Counted from the first letter of the stretch, positions 1 through 9,412 are shown. The stretch is DNA of 64,000 nucleotides from JBBTCX01 sp964494205 (GCA_964494205.1 CAZBRD010000021.1:1-64000); one strand, 5' to 3'. The notes: generated by a model from the letters alone, not told the origin. Program-made: numbers and translations.

Positions 1-54
<54 letters not shown>

Positions 55-183
55 GAGGATAATCTAGATGGTAAGAGCGCCGGTTCGCTACGCTGGAGAC
101 CGTTAGGCCTTCAGCAGACAACCAGCAATTATGCTCGAACCTAAAACTGTGAGCGCTTTCTCAGTTGATACGGAAGTATCAAT

Positions 184-207
184 GGCTTCCACCGAAAGGT
201 GGGAGCC
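184..207 (+). other. GAAA-tetraloop hairpin in the 16S 3' trailer
   Basis: GGCTTCCACC and GGTGGGAGCC form a ten-pair stem (one G-U pair) closed by a GAAA (GNRA) tetraloop. It lies between the mature 16S 3' end and the terminator, so it would be part of the precursor trailer. It may be a processing or antitermination structure; this is inferred from position only. Confidence 0.6.
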
Positions 208-239
208 CGACGACAAACCTGTTTCCTTGAAATGATAAA

Positions 240-277
240 CGCCCGAGAGATCGTTTGATCTCTCGGGCGTTTTTTTT
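240..277 (+). terminator. Rho-independent terminator of the 16S rRNA transcript
   Basis: A perfect 13-bp stem (CGCCCGAGAGATC, loop GTTT, then its complement) is followed immediately by eight T residues. It is placed to end transcription of the solitary 16S gene before the lipoprotein gene. Confidence 0.95.
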
Positions 278-357
278 ATGCACAGCATGTTTGTCATATG
301 TTTTTGAGATTTGACGTTTGACAAAGACGTGTGGAGAAAGTCAAAGGGAAATTGTCG

Positions 358-1347
358 ATGCGTTACTTGCCATTGCTGATGCTTCTCGCCGGATGCAACG
401 AGTCTCGGCTTTGTTGCGGTCTATTCATGCAAATCACGGAGAAGGAAAGCGATATACCGGTTACTGGTGCTGATATTGAGTGGATCGCCATTGATGAGGC
501 TGAACTGAACAGTCGTGATTACGGCAGTGTTCTGGATGCCGAAGGACGGCAGATCGGCACGACGGACGATGCTGGCGGAATACTGATGCCATTTTGCGGA
601 AAGGCGATAGCGCGAGATTTTGTTAATGCCGACTTTTCCCCCAACCACGATCTTGTGCTGTTGCGAATACGTCAAAGTACTCCGGAGGCCAGTGGAATCG
701 CTGCGCTTCGCTTCGACAACCAGAATCCTCAAAACCTGTGGACTATTCGGACGTTTTCCGTTGAAAGCGACACTCTCAATGTCGCCAATCGCGGAATTCT
801 TTGCCAGGGCGATCATTCGGTCGACGAACTGATTCCGCCCAACGAAAGGTCGGGAATGAGCCGAGTGACGTTCCTTTTCGTGAGGCGGCCGAGCGATGCC
901 GCGCCCGCGAGTATCGATGATGTGTACGCTGACGATGAGTTTCCGGGTGATCCACTCGGCAGTGCGAGAGTGGAATTCGCCACGGCTTCCCAAGCGGACT
1001 TGGTCGGTCTTACGGCTGATGAATACCTTAATCAGTTCGGTCGTTCCGTTGGCCACACCAATGGATGCGGCTACATCGACGTGCGCGTACAAACGGTCGT
1101 GCCGCCGTACGTTCAATGCGAATCAGGAACCGTTGATCGAGTTTGGCTGTTTCGTATCGAAGGTGGCGCGGACACCGGAACGATTGTGCTCCGGCCGGTT
1201 GCAGACGACCGCGAAGCCAGATTTCATGACTTCAGCGGCTCGGCCTTCGAAACCGAAGACAGGCTTGTAACGATTTACTCGCCCTTCGCCGACTGTTTGT
1301 GCGAATTCGGTTGCAATGAACCCACGGTTACAGCCCGGTGTGACTAA
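358..1347 (+). CDS. Hypothetical lipoprotein, cysteine-rich
   Basis: The family is not recognised. The ATG at 358 is preferred over an in-frame GTG at 331. It gives a compact type II signal peptide: a single Arg, a leucine-rich core and the lipobox LLAGC with the lipidated Cys at about residue 13. The remaining ~315 residues look like an extracytoplasmic beta-rich domain. A hydrophobic ITEKESDIPVTGADIEW stretch near the N-terminus resembles a carboxypeptidase-regulatory-like (Ig-type) beta domain, but only weakly. Several Cys residues cluster at both ends (CCG near residue 20; CLCEFGC near the C-terminus), suggesting disulfides. It stands alone after the rRNA terminator and converges on the IPTL-CTERM-like gene only 13 bases away. 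Confidence 0.75.
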   Translation: MRYLPLLMLLAGCNESRLCCGLFMQITEKESDIPVTGADIEWIAIDEAELNSRDYGSVLDAEGRQIGTTDDAGGILMPFCGKAIARDFVNADFSPNHDLVLLRIRQSTPEASGIAALRFDNQNPQNLWTIRTFSVESDTLNVANRGILCQGDHSVDELIPPNERSGMSRVTFLFVRRPSDAAPASIDDVYADDEFPGDPLGSARVEFATASQADLVGLTADEYLNQFGRSVGHTNGCGYIDVRVQTVVPPYVQCESGTVDRVWLFRIEGGADTGTIVLRPVADDREARFHDFSGSAFETEDRLVTIYSPFADCLCEFGCNEPTVTARCD

Positions 1348-1360
1348 GCAAACGCAAGAT

Positions 1361-2137
1361 TTACGCAGAAACGGTGCGGTTCTCGCGCCGCAGAATCAAA
1401 GTTCCCGCTATCGTCAGAAACAACGCAAACACGACCATCCCCCACGTCGAAACCGCGGGCACCGGGCCAGATACAGCCGTGATGCTCAGCATCGGTCGAT
1501 CGGAAGCCGCACCGAAATTGCGAGCGTGGAATACATAGCTGATGCTGGAGTCGGCTGGTTCGACATGTAACCCCAGCAAGCCGCCTGCTTGAATGTCATT
1601 TTGAACGCCGGTGGTAACCGTTAACGCATAGTTGTTCGCTCCTGACGTCGAGCCGTCAAAGGCGAACGAACCAAGAGCCTGATCGCTACTGCTCAGAAAA
1701 GACGGAAATGTCGCGTAGGTAAGACCGACCATGCTGGCCATGTTCGGTGATCCCGTGCCTTCCACCCAGGAATCATTCTGTGCCCAATTGACCGAGAACT
1801 GACCGGCTGCCTGCGTGTTGAAAATGGGGTTGTTGGGCGAAGTAGCGGTTAAACGCAAAACGACGTTGGTGACGTGCCACTGCCCGGCACCAAAAGCGGT
1901 GTCAAACTGTGCCTTGGCGGCTGCGGTGTCAAAGCGAAGAAGCGATTCGAAATCACCATTGGGCAGTCCGACCGCGGCGACCGCGAGCCCGCCCGCGCCA
2001 CCATAGTTGTTGATTGGATTCGACGCGGCTACGAACGCATCCGCGACCGACGTGCTTGTATTCACAGCCGCAAATGTGTGTTGTGACGACGCGACTCCAA
2101 ATACAACCAATACAAATACCGCCGAAAATCTGAGCAT
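1361..2137 (-). CDS. DNRLRE-like exported protein with IPTL-CTERM-like sorting tail
   Basis: The N-terminus is a Sec signal peptide ending near HTFA. The middle resembles the DNRLRE/disaggregatase-related beta-sandwich found in many exported planctomycete proteins (a start like TSVADAFV, then a LLRFD motif). The C-terminal ~26 residues (about 226-251) are a sorting tail of the IPTLxxWG type: VPAVSTWGM, a hydrophobic helix, then RR. Such tails are cleaved by exosortase H. An XrtH-type gene with its membrane partner is present at 56140-57610, so a cognate enzyme is available. An AGGAG ribosome site sits about 9 bases ahead of the ATG. The DNRLRE call is softer than the tail call. Confidence 0.85.
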   Translation of the reverse strand: MLRFSAVFVLVVFGVASSQHTFAAVNTSTSVADAFVAASNPINNYGGAGGLAVAAVGLPNGDFESLLRFDTAAAKAQFDTAFGAGQWHVTNVVLRLTATSPNNPIFNTQAAGQFSVNWAQNDSWVEGTGSPNMASMVGLTYATFPSFLSSSDQALGSFAFDGSTSGANNYALTVTTGVQNDIQAGGLLGLHVEPADSSISYVFHARNFGAASDRPMLSITAVSGPVPAVSTWGMVVFALFLTIAGTLILRRENRTVSA

Positions 2138-2215
2138 TCTTCCCGCTCCTAATGTGACATCGGATGCAGTGATGTCGCCCGTGTTTACTCTATGTCCTCA
2201 GGCTATTGTAACAAA

Positions 2216-2995
2216 TCAAAGCCCGACGATGTTATAGCCCGCGTCGACAAAAAGCACTTCACCGGTCATTCCGGTGGACAGGTCACTTGCCAGATATACG
2301 GCTGTCTTGCCGACTTCTTCCGCGCTGATGTTACGACGCAACGGGGCCTTCTTCGTGACCCAATCGAAGATTTCATCGATGCCGCCGACGGCCATGGCTG
2401 ACAGCGTACGAATCGGCCCGGCGCTGATCGCATTTACGCGAATGCCGAATTCGCCAAGCTCGCCGGCGAGGTATCGAGTGCTGGCTTCAAGGGCAGCCTT
2501 TGCAACGCCCATCACGTTGTAGCCCGGCACGGCCTTATCGCTGCCATAGTACGTCATGCAGGTGATCGAACCGCCGCGAGGCATCATGGTCTTCGCCCGC
2601 TTGGCGATGGCGACCAGCGAATAGGCGGAAATATCGAGTGCTTGGGCGAAGGCCTCGCGCGGTGTTTCCACGAATTGACCATGCTTAAGAAACGTTCGGT
2701 CGGCGTAGGCCAGCGAGTGAATCACGAAGTCGATCGAATCAAACTTCGCCCGCGTCTGCTCGAACACGGCATCGATGTCTGCGTCTTTCGAAACGTCGCA
2801 GGGCAGCAGCCAGCCATTGGTACAGCCGATCTCCTCTAGTGCCTTGCCAGTCCGCCGCTCGTTCTTTTCGCCGGGAAGGCATGGAAACCCGCAGGTTGCG
2901 CCCTCAGCCATAAAACACTTGGCGATATGACTCGCGATGCTGCGATCGTTGGCGATACCGAAAATCAACCCGCGACGACCTTCGAGAAGACCCAT
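2216..2995 (-). CDS. fabI: Enoyl-[acyl-carrier-protein] reductase (NADH), FabI
   Basis: FabI performs the last, NADH-dependent reduction of each fatty acid elongation round. The protein is 259 residues, the normal length. It shows the divergent-SDR nucleotide site GIANDRSIA (about residues 13-21), SLAYADR near 94-100, and the catalytic Tyr-x6-Lys in YNVMGVAK (Tyr159, Lys166). It ends with the family-typical TGEVLFVDAGYNIVG. The ATG at 2995 is chosen because GGAAAGG precedes it by about 7 bases and the protein then begins MGLLEGRRGLIFG as in homologues. Longer in-frame starts add a non-conserved N-terminus. It appears to be monocistronic. Confidence 0.95.
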   Translation of the reverse strand: MGLLEGRRGLIFGIANDRSIASHIAKCFMAEGATCGFPCLPGEKNERRTGKALEEIGCTNGWLLPCDVSKDADIDAVFEQTRAKFDSIDFVIHSLAYADRTFLKHGQFVETPREAFAQALDISAYSLVAIAKRAKTMMPRGGSITCMTYYGSDKAVPGYNVMGVAKAALEASTRYLAGELGEFGIRVNAISAGPIRTLSAMAVGGIDEIFDWVTKKAPLRRNISAEEVGKTAVYLASDLSTGMTGEVLFVDAGYNIVGL

Positions 2996-3086
2996 GTCGT
3001 TGACCTTTCCAAGTAGAAGGAAAATCGAAAAACCAGCGGATATTCTCGCGGTTTTTGGGGCAGGGGGCAACTAAGACAGGCATGGA

Positions 3087-4037
3087 CTAGCGTTTGTTCC
3101 ACGTCACTCGGGGAAATCTGGCGTGGAATTCGGGTTCAGGATAAAACGCGAACGGCCGACCTCTGTTCGTATCGATCACCACCACGTATCCCGATGGTTT
3201 TCCGTTCCAGTGACTGGCACTTGGTATTCGCAAAACGAGACACGAGTCAGAAATGATGGCGCCGGTGATAGGGCCGTATGATTCTGCCATGCGTTGTTCC
3301 TCACGCGGATTTCCAAGTGCCCAAGCCCAGTCTGTATCTGTTAGTAGTGCGGAACCAACTCCTTTGTCGAGTAGAATGGTAACTCCACTGATGGAGAGTT
3401 TGTCTGACAACAGCTCTGAAGCGGTTACTGTTATCCCGTTCAATGCCGCGATGCTGGCTCCTTCTTCTGTCGGATATGGTCCGACATAAGAACCTTTCTG
3501 AGGTCCCAACAAACGAATGCACGTCTTCACCGCGAAGTTGTTGGGGATCTCGTGAATCCACTGCGTGCCATTTACTAGGCAGCCGCCGGTGACCCATTCG
3601 CATCGATATGTCCGGTCCACACTGAAAAACCTTAATGAGGGTAGGCCCATGGTCTGCAGTCGGGCTTTGCCCTTGAAATAGTCGCTGACTCCAAACAAGA
3701 ACGGTAACGATAATGGCGAGAGTAAGAACACAAGCATCGCACCCCCAAACCGTCGTTGAAAGAGACTGCCGCTAACGGAAGTAATGAGAACCAAGGGAAA
3801 GAGGAGGGCGGCGATCGGGTGAAGTATACACAACCACGGGTAGATCATGAGTGCGACCGGATGCGCCAACCAGCGGGCTATCTTATCCAAGCGGTACTCA
3901 TGTGGCCTTGGGGAGTACGATCGTGGATTGTTCGGATCGAAAGGCTTGCCACATTCCGGGCATCTGTGTTCGCTGAGATGGCTAAGGTTGTACCAGCACG
4001 TCTTGCAGTACATCAAGGATTGGTTGTCCGCAGCCAT
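3087..4037 (-). CDS. Zinc-ribbon membrane protein of the planctomycete CxxC...CPECG type
   Basis: The N-terminus holds a four-Cys ribbon, CKTCWYNLSHLSEHRCPECG, the same design as the array at 22559-26834. One or two hydrophobic segments follow (around LMIYPWLCILHPIAALLFPLVLI and the following LVFLLSPLSLPFLFG). The C-terminal two-thirds is soluble and not recognised. Unlike the array proteins, no PH-like domain is evident. The start is uncertain: ATG 4037 and ATG 4013 both put the ribbon at the N-terminus, and neither has a convincing ribosome site. The gene lies alone between fabI and the terminator of the PEP-CTERM gene. Confidence 0.7.
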   Translation of the reverse strand: MAADNQSLMYCKTCWYNLSHLSEHRCPECGKPFDPNNPRSYSPRPHEYRLDKIARWLAHPVALMIYPWLCILHPIAALLFPLVLITSVSGSLFQRRFGGAMLVFLLSPLSLPFLFGVSDYFKGKARLQTMGLPSLRFFSVDRTYRCEWVTGGCLVNGTQWIHEIPNNFAVKTCIRLLGPQKGSYVGPYPTEEGASIAALNGITVTASELLSDKLSISGVTILLDKGVGSALLTDTDWAWALGNPREEQRMAESYGPITGAIISDSCLVLRIPSASHWNGKPSGYVVVIDTNRGRPFAFYPEPEFHARFPRVTWNKR

Positions 4038-4138
4038 CTTGAAAAATACTACGCAGCGAGCCGACCACTGTTCTACAGCAGAAGGACTGTCTGAATGCCG
4101 GAAGTTGTCGTCTGGCGAGTACCGTGGACGTATGCCAA

Positions 4139-4169
4139 CAAAAAAGCCCGCCGATATTCGGCGGGCTTT
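4139..4169 (-). terminator. Terminator of the PEP-CTERM gene
   Basis: On the minus strand, about 30 bases after the stop codon at 4198, there is a perfect 12-bp stem (AAAGCCCGCCGA and its complement, 3-base loop). Six T residues follow on that strand. Confidence 0.85.
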
Positions 4170-4197
4170 GTCGTCTTTTGTATTGATCGGGCGATTC

Positions 4198-5085
4198 TTA
4201 CCGAACACGTCGTCGCATGGCGGCGATCATGCCCGCACCGACCAGCAGCAGCGTTGCCGGCTCTGGAACTACCGTGATACCGGTGATCGTCGTGCCGCCG
4301 TCGACTTCGCCAATTTCAGTGGCTGCGCCGGTTGCCAGGTTGATCGATGAAAACACCGAGCGATTCGAAGCGGTATCGAACAGCACTGCGTAAGCAGTGC
4401 CGGTCGCACCGGAAATATCGAAGCCCAGAATATCAGTCGCATCGACGCCCAAGCCGCCGACCGTGTTCAGCGTGCCGTTGTTCGGTGGATTCTGGGTGAC
4501 CAGTGCATCTGTGCCCGGATCGATGCCGTACAGCGTGGTTGTCGTCGCGCCCATGAAATTGTTCGTGTAAGCAACCGCAGCCACGTTCGGAGCGACGCCG
4601 AAGTTCGGGTCGCCGGTTGCATAGGCCAGCAAACCATCGACTCCCGCGACCGTGCCATCATTCGGATTGAGTCGCAGATTTTGATCGGTGTTTGAGACGA
4701 CGCGAATGCGGTCGACGGTCGGGTTGAAATCGACGCCGAAGTTCGCACCGTTAAGCAACGGCGAGAACGATGCCGGGCCACCAACCTGTGTGGCTACGCC
4801 GGTTGATGAGTTGATCGTGTAGACTCGGCTTGAACTTCCAACGCCATAGATCTGGCCCGTCGCCGGGCGCATATCAATGCCGACGAGGTTCTCATTGAGC
4901 TGCAAGCCGGAAATGGCCACGCCACTCAAGAGGTTGGTCGGTTGAGCGCTATCCCACGAGACCAGAAAATCCTGCGAGGTAACACCGTAAACGAGTTCGG
5001 CTTGAACTCGCGAACCTTGGACACTTGTGACAGCCAGCAAGGCCATCAATCCAAGCCCGATTATTCCGTGAAGTTGCTGCGACAT
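4198..5085 (-). CDS. DUF4394-type beta-propeller protein with PEP-CTERM sorting signal
   Basis: A 295-residue exported protein with an N-terminal signal peptide (hydrophobic core GLGLMALLAV, ending near VQA). The body matches DUF4394 features: repeated blades with VGIDMRPATGQIYGVG, a GVDFNPTVDRIRVVS signature, and NLRLNPNDGT. The last 23 residues are a classic PEP-CTERM tail: VPEPATLLLVGAGMI followed by an Arg cluster. Such tails direct export and anchoring by an exosortase of the EpsH/XrtA class. GGAGGAGGG lies upstream of the ATG. No XrtA-type exosortase is in the window, but the XrtA-associated FemAB and glycosyltransferase genes are (15533-17956). Confidence 0.92.
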   Translation of the reverse strand: MSQQLHGIIGLGLMALLAVTSVQGSRVQAELVYGVTSQDFLVSWDSAQPTNLLSGVAISGLQLNENLVGIDMRPATGQIYGVGSSSRVYTINSSTGVATQVGGPASFSPLLNGANFGVDFNPTVDRIRVVSNTDQNLRLNPNDGTVAGVDGLLAYATGDPNFGVAPNVAAVAYTNNFMGATTTTLYGIDPGTDALVTQNPPNNGTLNTVGGLGVDATDILGFDISGATGTAYAVLFDTASNRSVFSSINLATGAATEIGEVDGGTTITGITVVPEPATLLLVGAGMIAAMRRRVR

Positions 5086-5455
5086 ATCTGATGAACCCTC
5101 CTCCGTTAAGCCCTCGACACTCTTGCGGCAGTTCCCTTAGGCCGCGCCCACTCGAAGGCAATCACTCTCAATACGTGTATCAACCCCTTCTAGATCTCAA
5201 ACGAAACTTTGGAAATCCAGCATAGAAGGGAATCCCCCAAGGATGCGCGAATCCCAAATCCGTGTGCTTCTTACTCTCGCCGCGTCAAATCACGCTGCCA
5301 AACTCGCGTTCCCGGCCGATCAGTCTAAGCACAAACCCCTGCAAAATCCACCTGGTTTCTGGAATTCATCTCTTTCGCAGGGCACCCCGTCGCAAGCTTA
5401 TTTCCGATCGGCGCAGTTTCCTTGCAATCGAATGCGAAAAAATTGGTTGCCAGTG
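5086..5455. other. Intergenic region, no gene seen
   Basis: About 370 bases between the PEP-CTERM gene (which reads away from it) and the stop of uppS. Short open frames here have no ribosome sites or recognisable protein. The promoter of the PEP-CTERM gene should be at its left end. No hairpin terminator for uppS was identified. Confidence 0.6.
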
Positions 5456-6217
5456 CTAAGCTCTTTGCGCAACGATATTTCCGAATCTTCTTTCGCGGCT
5501 CGCGAAGTCACGGATGGCTTCATTCAAATCCGACGGCGTAAAGTCCGGCCACAGCGTTTTGCTGACATGGATTTCTGCATAGCTGATCTGCCAAAGCAGG
5601 AAGTTGCTGATGCGCCGCTCGTTGGCTGTTCGAATCAATAAGTCTGGATCTGGTAAAGTGGCGGTGTACAGGTGGTGGGAAATTAGGTCGTCGTCAATCT
5701 GGTCGGGCTGCAGATCACCGGCCTGCACCTCCGTCGCAATGGCGCGAACGGCATCGACAATCTCTTCGCGCGAACCGTAGTTGAGCGCGAGACAGAGCTT
5801 TAGGCCTCGGTTTTCGGCGCTCATCGCTACCGTTCGATCCATCTCCTGCAACACAGATGTGGGAAGGGCAGCGCGCCTACCGAGGTGCAGGAACTTCACG
5901 TCGTTACCCATGATCGTCTCGCGCTCGGCGATCAGATACTTCACATAGAGGCCCATCAGGAAGTCGACCTCTTCAGCCGGTCGCTTCCAGTTTTCGGTGC
6001 TGAAGCTGTAGAGCGTGAGGGCTTCGATGCCGAGTCGCGCACAGTGAGTGACGATCTCGCGAACGGTTTTCGCGCCGCGCTCGTGCCCTTGTATGCGCAT
6101 CTGGCCACGCTGCTTCGCCCAACGGCCGTTGCCGTCCATGATGATGGCAATGTGCCGCGGAAGTTGTTCGCGCTTCAGGCCAAGTTCGATCTGCAGATCA
6201 ATAGGGGGTTCGGTCAT
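5456..6217 (-). CDS. uppS: Isoprenyl transferase (undecaprenyl diphosphate synthase family)
   Basis: A cis-prenyltransferase that condenses isopentenyl diphosphate onto farnesyl diphosphate to make the C55 lipid carrier of envelope glycan synthesis. At 253 residues it is family length. Visible motifs are HIAIIMDGNGRWA (diphosphate-binding Asp/Asn loop), LTLYSFSTENW, and DPDLLIRTANERRISNFLLWQ near the C-terminus. Most homologues have RTGGE where this has RTANE; the Glu and the following Arg/Ser are kept, so activity is expected. The ATG is 4 bases after the purA stop, so the two genes are probably cotranscribed and translationally coupled. Confidence 0.95.
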   Translation of the reverse strand: MTEPPIDLQIELGLKREQLPRHIAIIMDGNGRWAKQRGQMRIQGHERGAKTVREIVTHCARLGIEALTLYSFSTENWKRPAEEVDFLMGLYVKYLIAERETIMGNDVKFLHLGRRAALPTSVLQEMDRTVAMSAENRGLKLCLALNYGSREEIVDAVRAIATEVQAGDLQPDQIDDDLISHHLYTATLPDPDLLIRTANERRISNFLLWQISYAEIHVSKTLWPDFTPSDLNEAIRDFASRERRFGNIVAQRA

Positions 6218-6221
6218 TGAT

Positions 6222-7565
6222 TCACGTGGCGAGTGCGTGCGAGGTGTTCAGAAAGTCAGCCATGTCGTGACGAATGATCGTTTCGGCGCGATCCGGCCCG
6301 ACGCCAATCATCGACACTCGCACGCCGAGCAGAGATTCAATTCGCTCCACATATCTACGTGCGGTGGCGGGGAGTTGTTCCATGCTCCGCGCGCCGCGAA
6401 GATCGTCACTCCAACCAGGCAGGAATTCAAGGATGGGTTCGACATTCTTTAGTCGGGGCAAGTGGGCGGGCAGGGTCGTAAACGTTTCGCCTTCGCTGCG
6501 ATAGGCTGTGCAGACACCGACGTCGCCGATGCCGCGAAGCGTGTCAACGTGCATGAGGGCTACGTCGGTCGCACCGGTCAGTCGCACGCTGTGTCGAGCA
6601 GCCACCGCATCGAACCAGCCGCAACGTCGCGGTCGGCCTGTGGTCGTGCCGAATTCATTGCCCTGCTTGCGAATGCAATCGCCGATCTCGTTGGTGAGTT
6701 CGGTGACAAACGGGCCGCCGCCGACGCGGGTTGAATAAGCCTTTAGGGTGCCGATCATTCGCGAAACGCGCGACGTCGGTACACCCGCACCAGCCCCGAT
6801 GCCATGCGGTCCGGTGCTGCTCGATGTCACAAACGGGTACGTGCCGTGGTCGAGATCGAGCAGGACGCCGTTCGCCCCCTCGAACATGATGCGAGCGCCT
6901 TCGTCCATGCGGCGATGCAGTAAATCAGTCGTGTCGCAGATCAGCGGCCCTAGGCGCTTTTGGGCCACTTCGATATCTTTGATCACGTCATCAGCTGAGA
7001 GGCTGCCGTCGGAACTGTACATCGCGGTGAACATGCGCCGACGATCTTCCACCTGCCGACGCACGCGCGATTTGAGATCGGTCTCGTGAATCAGATCGCT
7101 GAACCGCACAGCCGTCGATCGCCGCATCTTGTCGGCGTAACACGGACCGATGCCGCGCGAGGTTGTGCCGATCTTGCCGGCTTCGCCGGCCGCACGCTCG
7201 CCTAGTTGATCTTCGATCTTGTGATAGGCCAGCACGAGGTGCGCGCGATCGCTGATCTTCACACGCCCATCGAGGTTGATCCCGCGCTGGGTAAATTGAT
7301 CGATCTCTTGCAGGAGGGTGATCGGGTCGACGACCACACCCGGACCGATGACGTTGGTGATGCCCTCATGCAGAACTCCGCTGGGCAACAAATGAACCGC
7401 GAACTTTTCGCCGCCGACCCATACCGTGTGGCCGGCATTGGCGCCGCCATTGAACCGCACCACGACGTCGAACGGCGGGCAGAGCAGATCGACGATTTTG
7501 CCTTTTCCCTCGTCACCCCAGCCGAGGCCAAAGACGCAGGCGTGTTGGTTGCGGTCGTGGGGCAT
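6222..7565 (-). CDS. purA: Adenylosuccinate synthetase
   Basis: Catalyses GTP-dependent conversion of IMP plus aspartate to adenylosuccinate, the first committed step to AMP. Motifs include GLGWGDEGKGKIVD with the catalytic Asp, NGGANAGHT, GTTSRGIGP, and GRPRRCGW in the IMP-binding region. It ends at about 447 residues, slightly longer than usual. The ATG at 7565 is preferred; a GTG two codons upstream (7571) would add MP. It is first in a purA-uppS operon, an unusual pairing of purine synthesis with lipid-carrier synthesis. The 5' leader contains a terminator-like hairpin about 40-60 bases upstream (7603-7628). Confidence 0.96.
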   Translation of the reverse strand: MPHDRNQHACVFGLGWGDEGKGKIVDLLCPPFDVVVRFNGGANAGHTVWVGGEKFAVHLLPSGVLHEGITNVIGPGVVVDPITLLQEIDQFTQRGINLDGRVKISDRAHLVLAYHKIEDQLGERAAGEAGKIGTTSRGIGPCYADKMRRSTAVRFSDLIHETDLKSRVRRQVEDRRRMFTAMYSSDGSLSADDVIKDIEVAQKRLGPLICDTTDLLHRRMDEGARIMFEGANGVLLDLDHGTYPFVTSSSTGPHGIGAGAGVPTSRVSRMIGTLKAYSTRVGGGPFVTELTNEIGDCIRKQGNEFGTTTGRPRRCGWFDAVAARHSVRLTGATDVALMHVDTLRGIGDVGVCTAYRSEGETFTTLPAHLPRLKNVEPILEFLPGWSDDLRGARSMEQLPATARRYVERIESLLGVRVSMIGVGPDRAETIIRHDMADFLNTSHALAT

Positions 7566-7602
7566 GGGCACCTAAATCGCGAAGACCGGTTTTGTTTGGA
7601 CA

Positions 7603-7628
7603 CAAAAACAGGGCCACAGACGGCCCTG
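7603..7628 (-). terminator. Terminator-like hairpin in the purA leader (possible attenuator)
   Basis: Reading the minus strand, CAGGGCC pairs perfectly with GGCCCTG across a 6-base loop and is followed by TTTTTG. The next gene upstream, glnA, reads the other way, so no minus-strand transcript other than that of purA seems to need termination here. A conditional terminator is therefore a reasonable guess, but no alternative antiterminator fold was worked out. Confidence 0.5.
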
Positions 7629-7871
7629 ACGTTCATGAAATCATTCGCTGGATTCCGATGGTAACCGTATCGATCGGGGCTGAGGCTGTCAATCAACACT
7701 TCTCGGACCACATTTCACAGCTAAACCAGATGCTTTGCCGATTATGATTATTTTCGTACTGGTAAACATAAAATTAACCGATTATAATCTAATCAATAGA
7801 ATACTAAATGAGTGCCAAGCCATTCGGCGAGCGACAGTACTGGTATCGCGACTTTATGCAGGAACATGAAC

Positions 7872-9317
7872 ATGGACGCCAAATCGTTGCGTAATTTTCT
7901 GGAGATTCCGTACGACGAGCTGGAAGAGTTGAACCTCGGCTCCAAGCACCAGCGAGTCGAGCGGGTTGACCCCGGATCGGTCGAGGAGGAACGTCGCAAG
8001 TACCTCACCGATGAAAAGCGGATCAAGGCCGTTACGGTTTGTTTCTCCGACCTAGAGGGTCGGTTCCACATGCTCGACTACGACAAGAAGTTCTTGTTGA
8101 AGTCGGCTGATAACCTCACGTTCGACGGCTCGTCCATTCGCGGCTTCTCGGAAATCAGCGAGTCGGACCTTCGCATCGGCATCGATTGGCCCGCGTTCTA
8201 CTGGCTTCCCAGCGACATCTTTGGCCCCGGCAAAGTGATCGTGTTCGGCGAGGTTCGCGGGCACGACGGTTCGCCGTATTCCAACGACTTCCGCTCGCGC
8301 CTGCGTCAGTTCTGCGCACAGATGTACAAGAACGACCAGATCGTCATGCACGTGGCGCCGGAGATCGAAGGGTTCCTGTTCAACTGCATAGACGCCGAGC
8401 GACACTACGACGAAACGGGCAAGTTCGAATTTATTTCCAGCGGTGGGTATTACCACTCACTTCCGCAGGACCCGCTGCGTCAGTTCATCGATCGAGCGGC
8501 TGAAGCCCAGCGATCACTTGGGTTGGGTAACGAGAAGGACCATCCGGAGGTCGCGCCATCGCAGTTTGAGTTGAACTTCGGGTACACGGAAGCGCTCGTT
8601 TGTGCGGATCAAATTCAGTTGTACAAGTTGATCTGCCGCCAGGTCGCGCGCTCGATGGGCATGACGGCTTCGTTCCTGCCGAAACCGGTCGCGGGCATCA
8701 ACGGCAGCGGCATGCACTGCAACATCTCGCTGAATAAGCGAAACAAGAATCTGTTCTACGACGCTAAGGGTCAGGACAAACTCTCGGAATATGCGTGGAC
8801 GGTGGTGGATCGCATCCTGAATAACGCGGTGGACATCTGCCTCGTGCTCAACCCGAGCGTGAATGCGTATCGCCGCCTCGACCCGAACTTTGAAGCCCCG
8901 AACCAGATCAAAGCGTCAGCCACCAACCGGGCAGCCATGATTCGAATCCCGCTGGGCAATGAGCGTTCAGCCCGCATCGAAGTTCGCTCGGTCGCGCCGG
9001 ATGCGAACCCGTATCTGTTGTTCTACACTCTGCTGCGGACGGGCCTTGAAGGTGAATTGCCTGATCCGCCGGACCCAACCGAAGGCAAGCGCTATCGCAC
9101 GCGCTTCCTGCCGGACAACATCTATGACGCGATCCGGCTGTTCAAGGCCAGCCGACTGTCAGTGGATATCATCGGTGAGGAATCGCACGGCAAATACGTC
9201 GAACTGAAGCAGCGAGCAGCCGACCGCTGCCCGAAGGACCTGGGCACGACCGTAAAGCGCAGCGAAGTCATCTTCCACCACGAGGTGACGAACCAGCTGC
9301 TGTGGAATTCGTTCTGA
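7872..9317 (+). CDS. glnA: Glutamine synthetase, type I
   Basis: Makes glutamine from glutamate, ammonium and ATP. Conserved features: FDGSSIRGF (beta-grasp domain), VAPEIEGFLF (metal Glu), NGSGMHCN-type ammonium/Glu loop (GINGSGMHCN), and RSARIEVRS. The adenylylation motif NLYDLPPEE of the GSI-beta class is not seen; the corresponding stretch reads LPDNIYDAIRLF, so adenylyl control is doubtful. ATG 7872 is chosen because AGGA lies 8 bases before it; a longer frame begins at a GTG at 7812. It diverges from purA across about 300 bases that contain an AT-rich segment with a direct repeat CCGATTAT (about 7737 and 7779), where promoters may lie. Confidence 0.95.
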   Translation: MDAKSLRNFLEIPYDELEELNLGSKHQRVERVDPGSVEEERRKYLTDEKRIKAVTVCFSDLEGRFHMLDYDKKFLLKSADNLTFDGSSIRGFSEISESDLRIGIDWPAFYWLPSDIFGPGKVIVFGEVRGHDGSPYSNDFRSRLRQFCAQMYKNDQIVMHVAPEIEGFLFNCIDAERHYDETGKFEFISSGGYYHSLPQDPLRQFIDRAAEAQRSLGLGNEKDHPEVAPSQFELNFGYTEALVCADQIQLYKLICRQVARSMGMTASFLPKPVAGINGSGMHCNISLNKRNKNLFYDAKGQDKLSEYAWTVVDRILNNAVDICLVLNPSVNAYRRLDPNFEAPNQIKASATNRAAMIRIPLGNERSARIEVRSVAPDANPYLLFYTLLRTGLEGELPDPPDPTEGKRYRTRFLPDNIYDAIRLFKASRLSVDIIGEESHGKYVELKQRAADRCPKDLGTTVKRSEVIFHHEVTNQLLWNSF

Positions 9318-9412
9318 GAACGACGCTGAAGGTGTCATTGCGTGGCACTTCATGTCCGGTGGTGCTCGAATGTACCGGATGGCCTCGTTGAAGAAGTGTA
9401 GTCGAAAAATGT

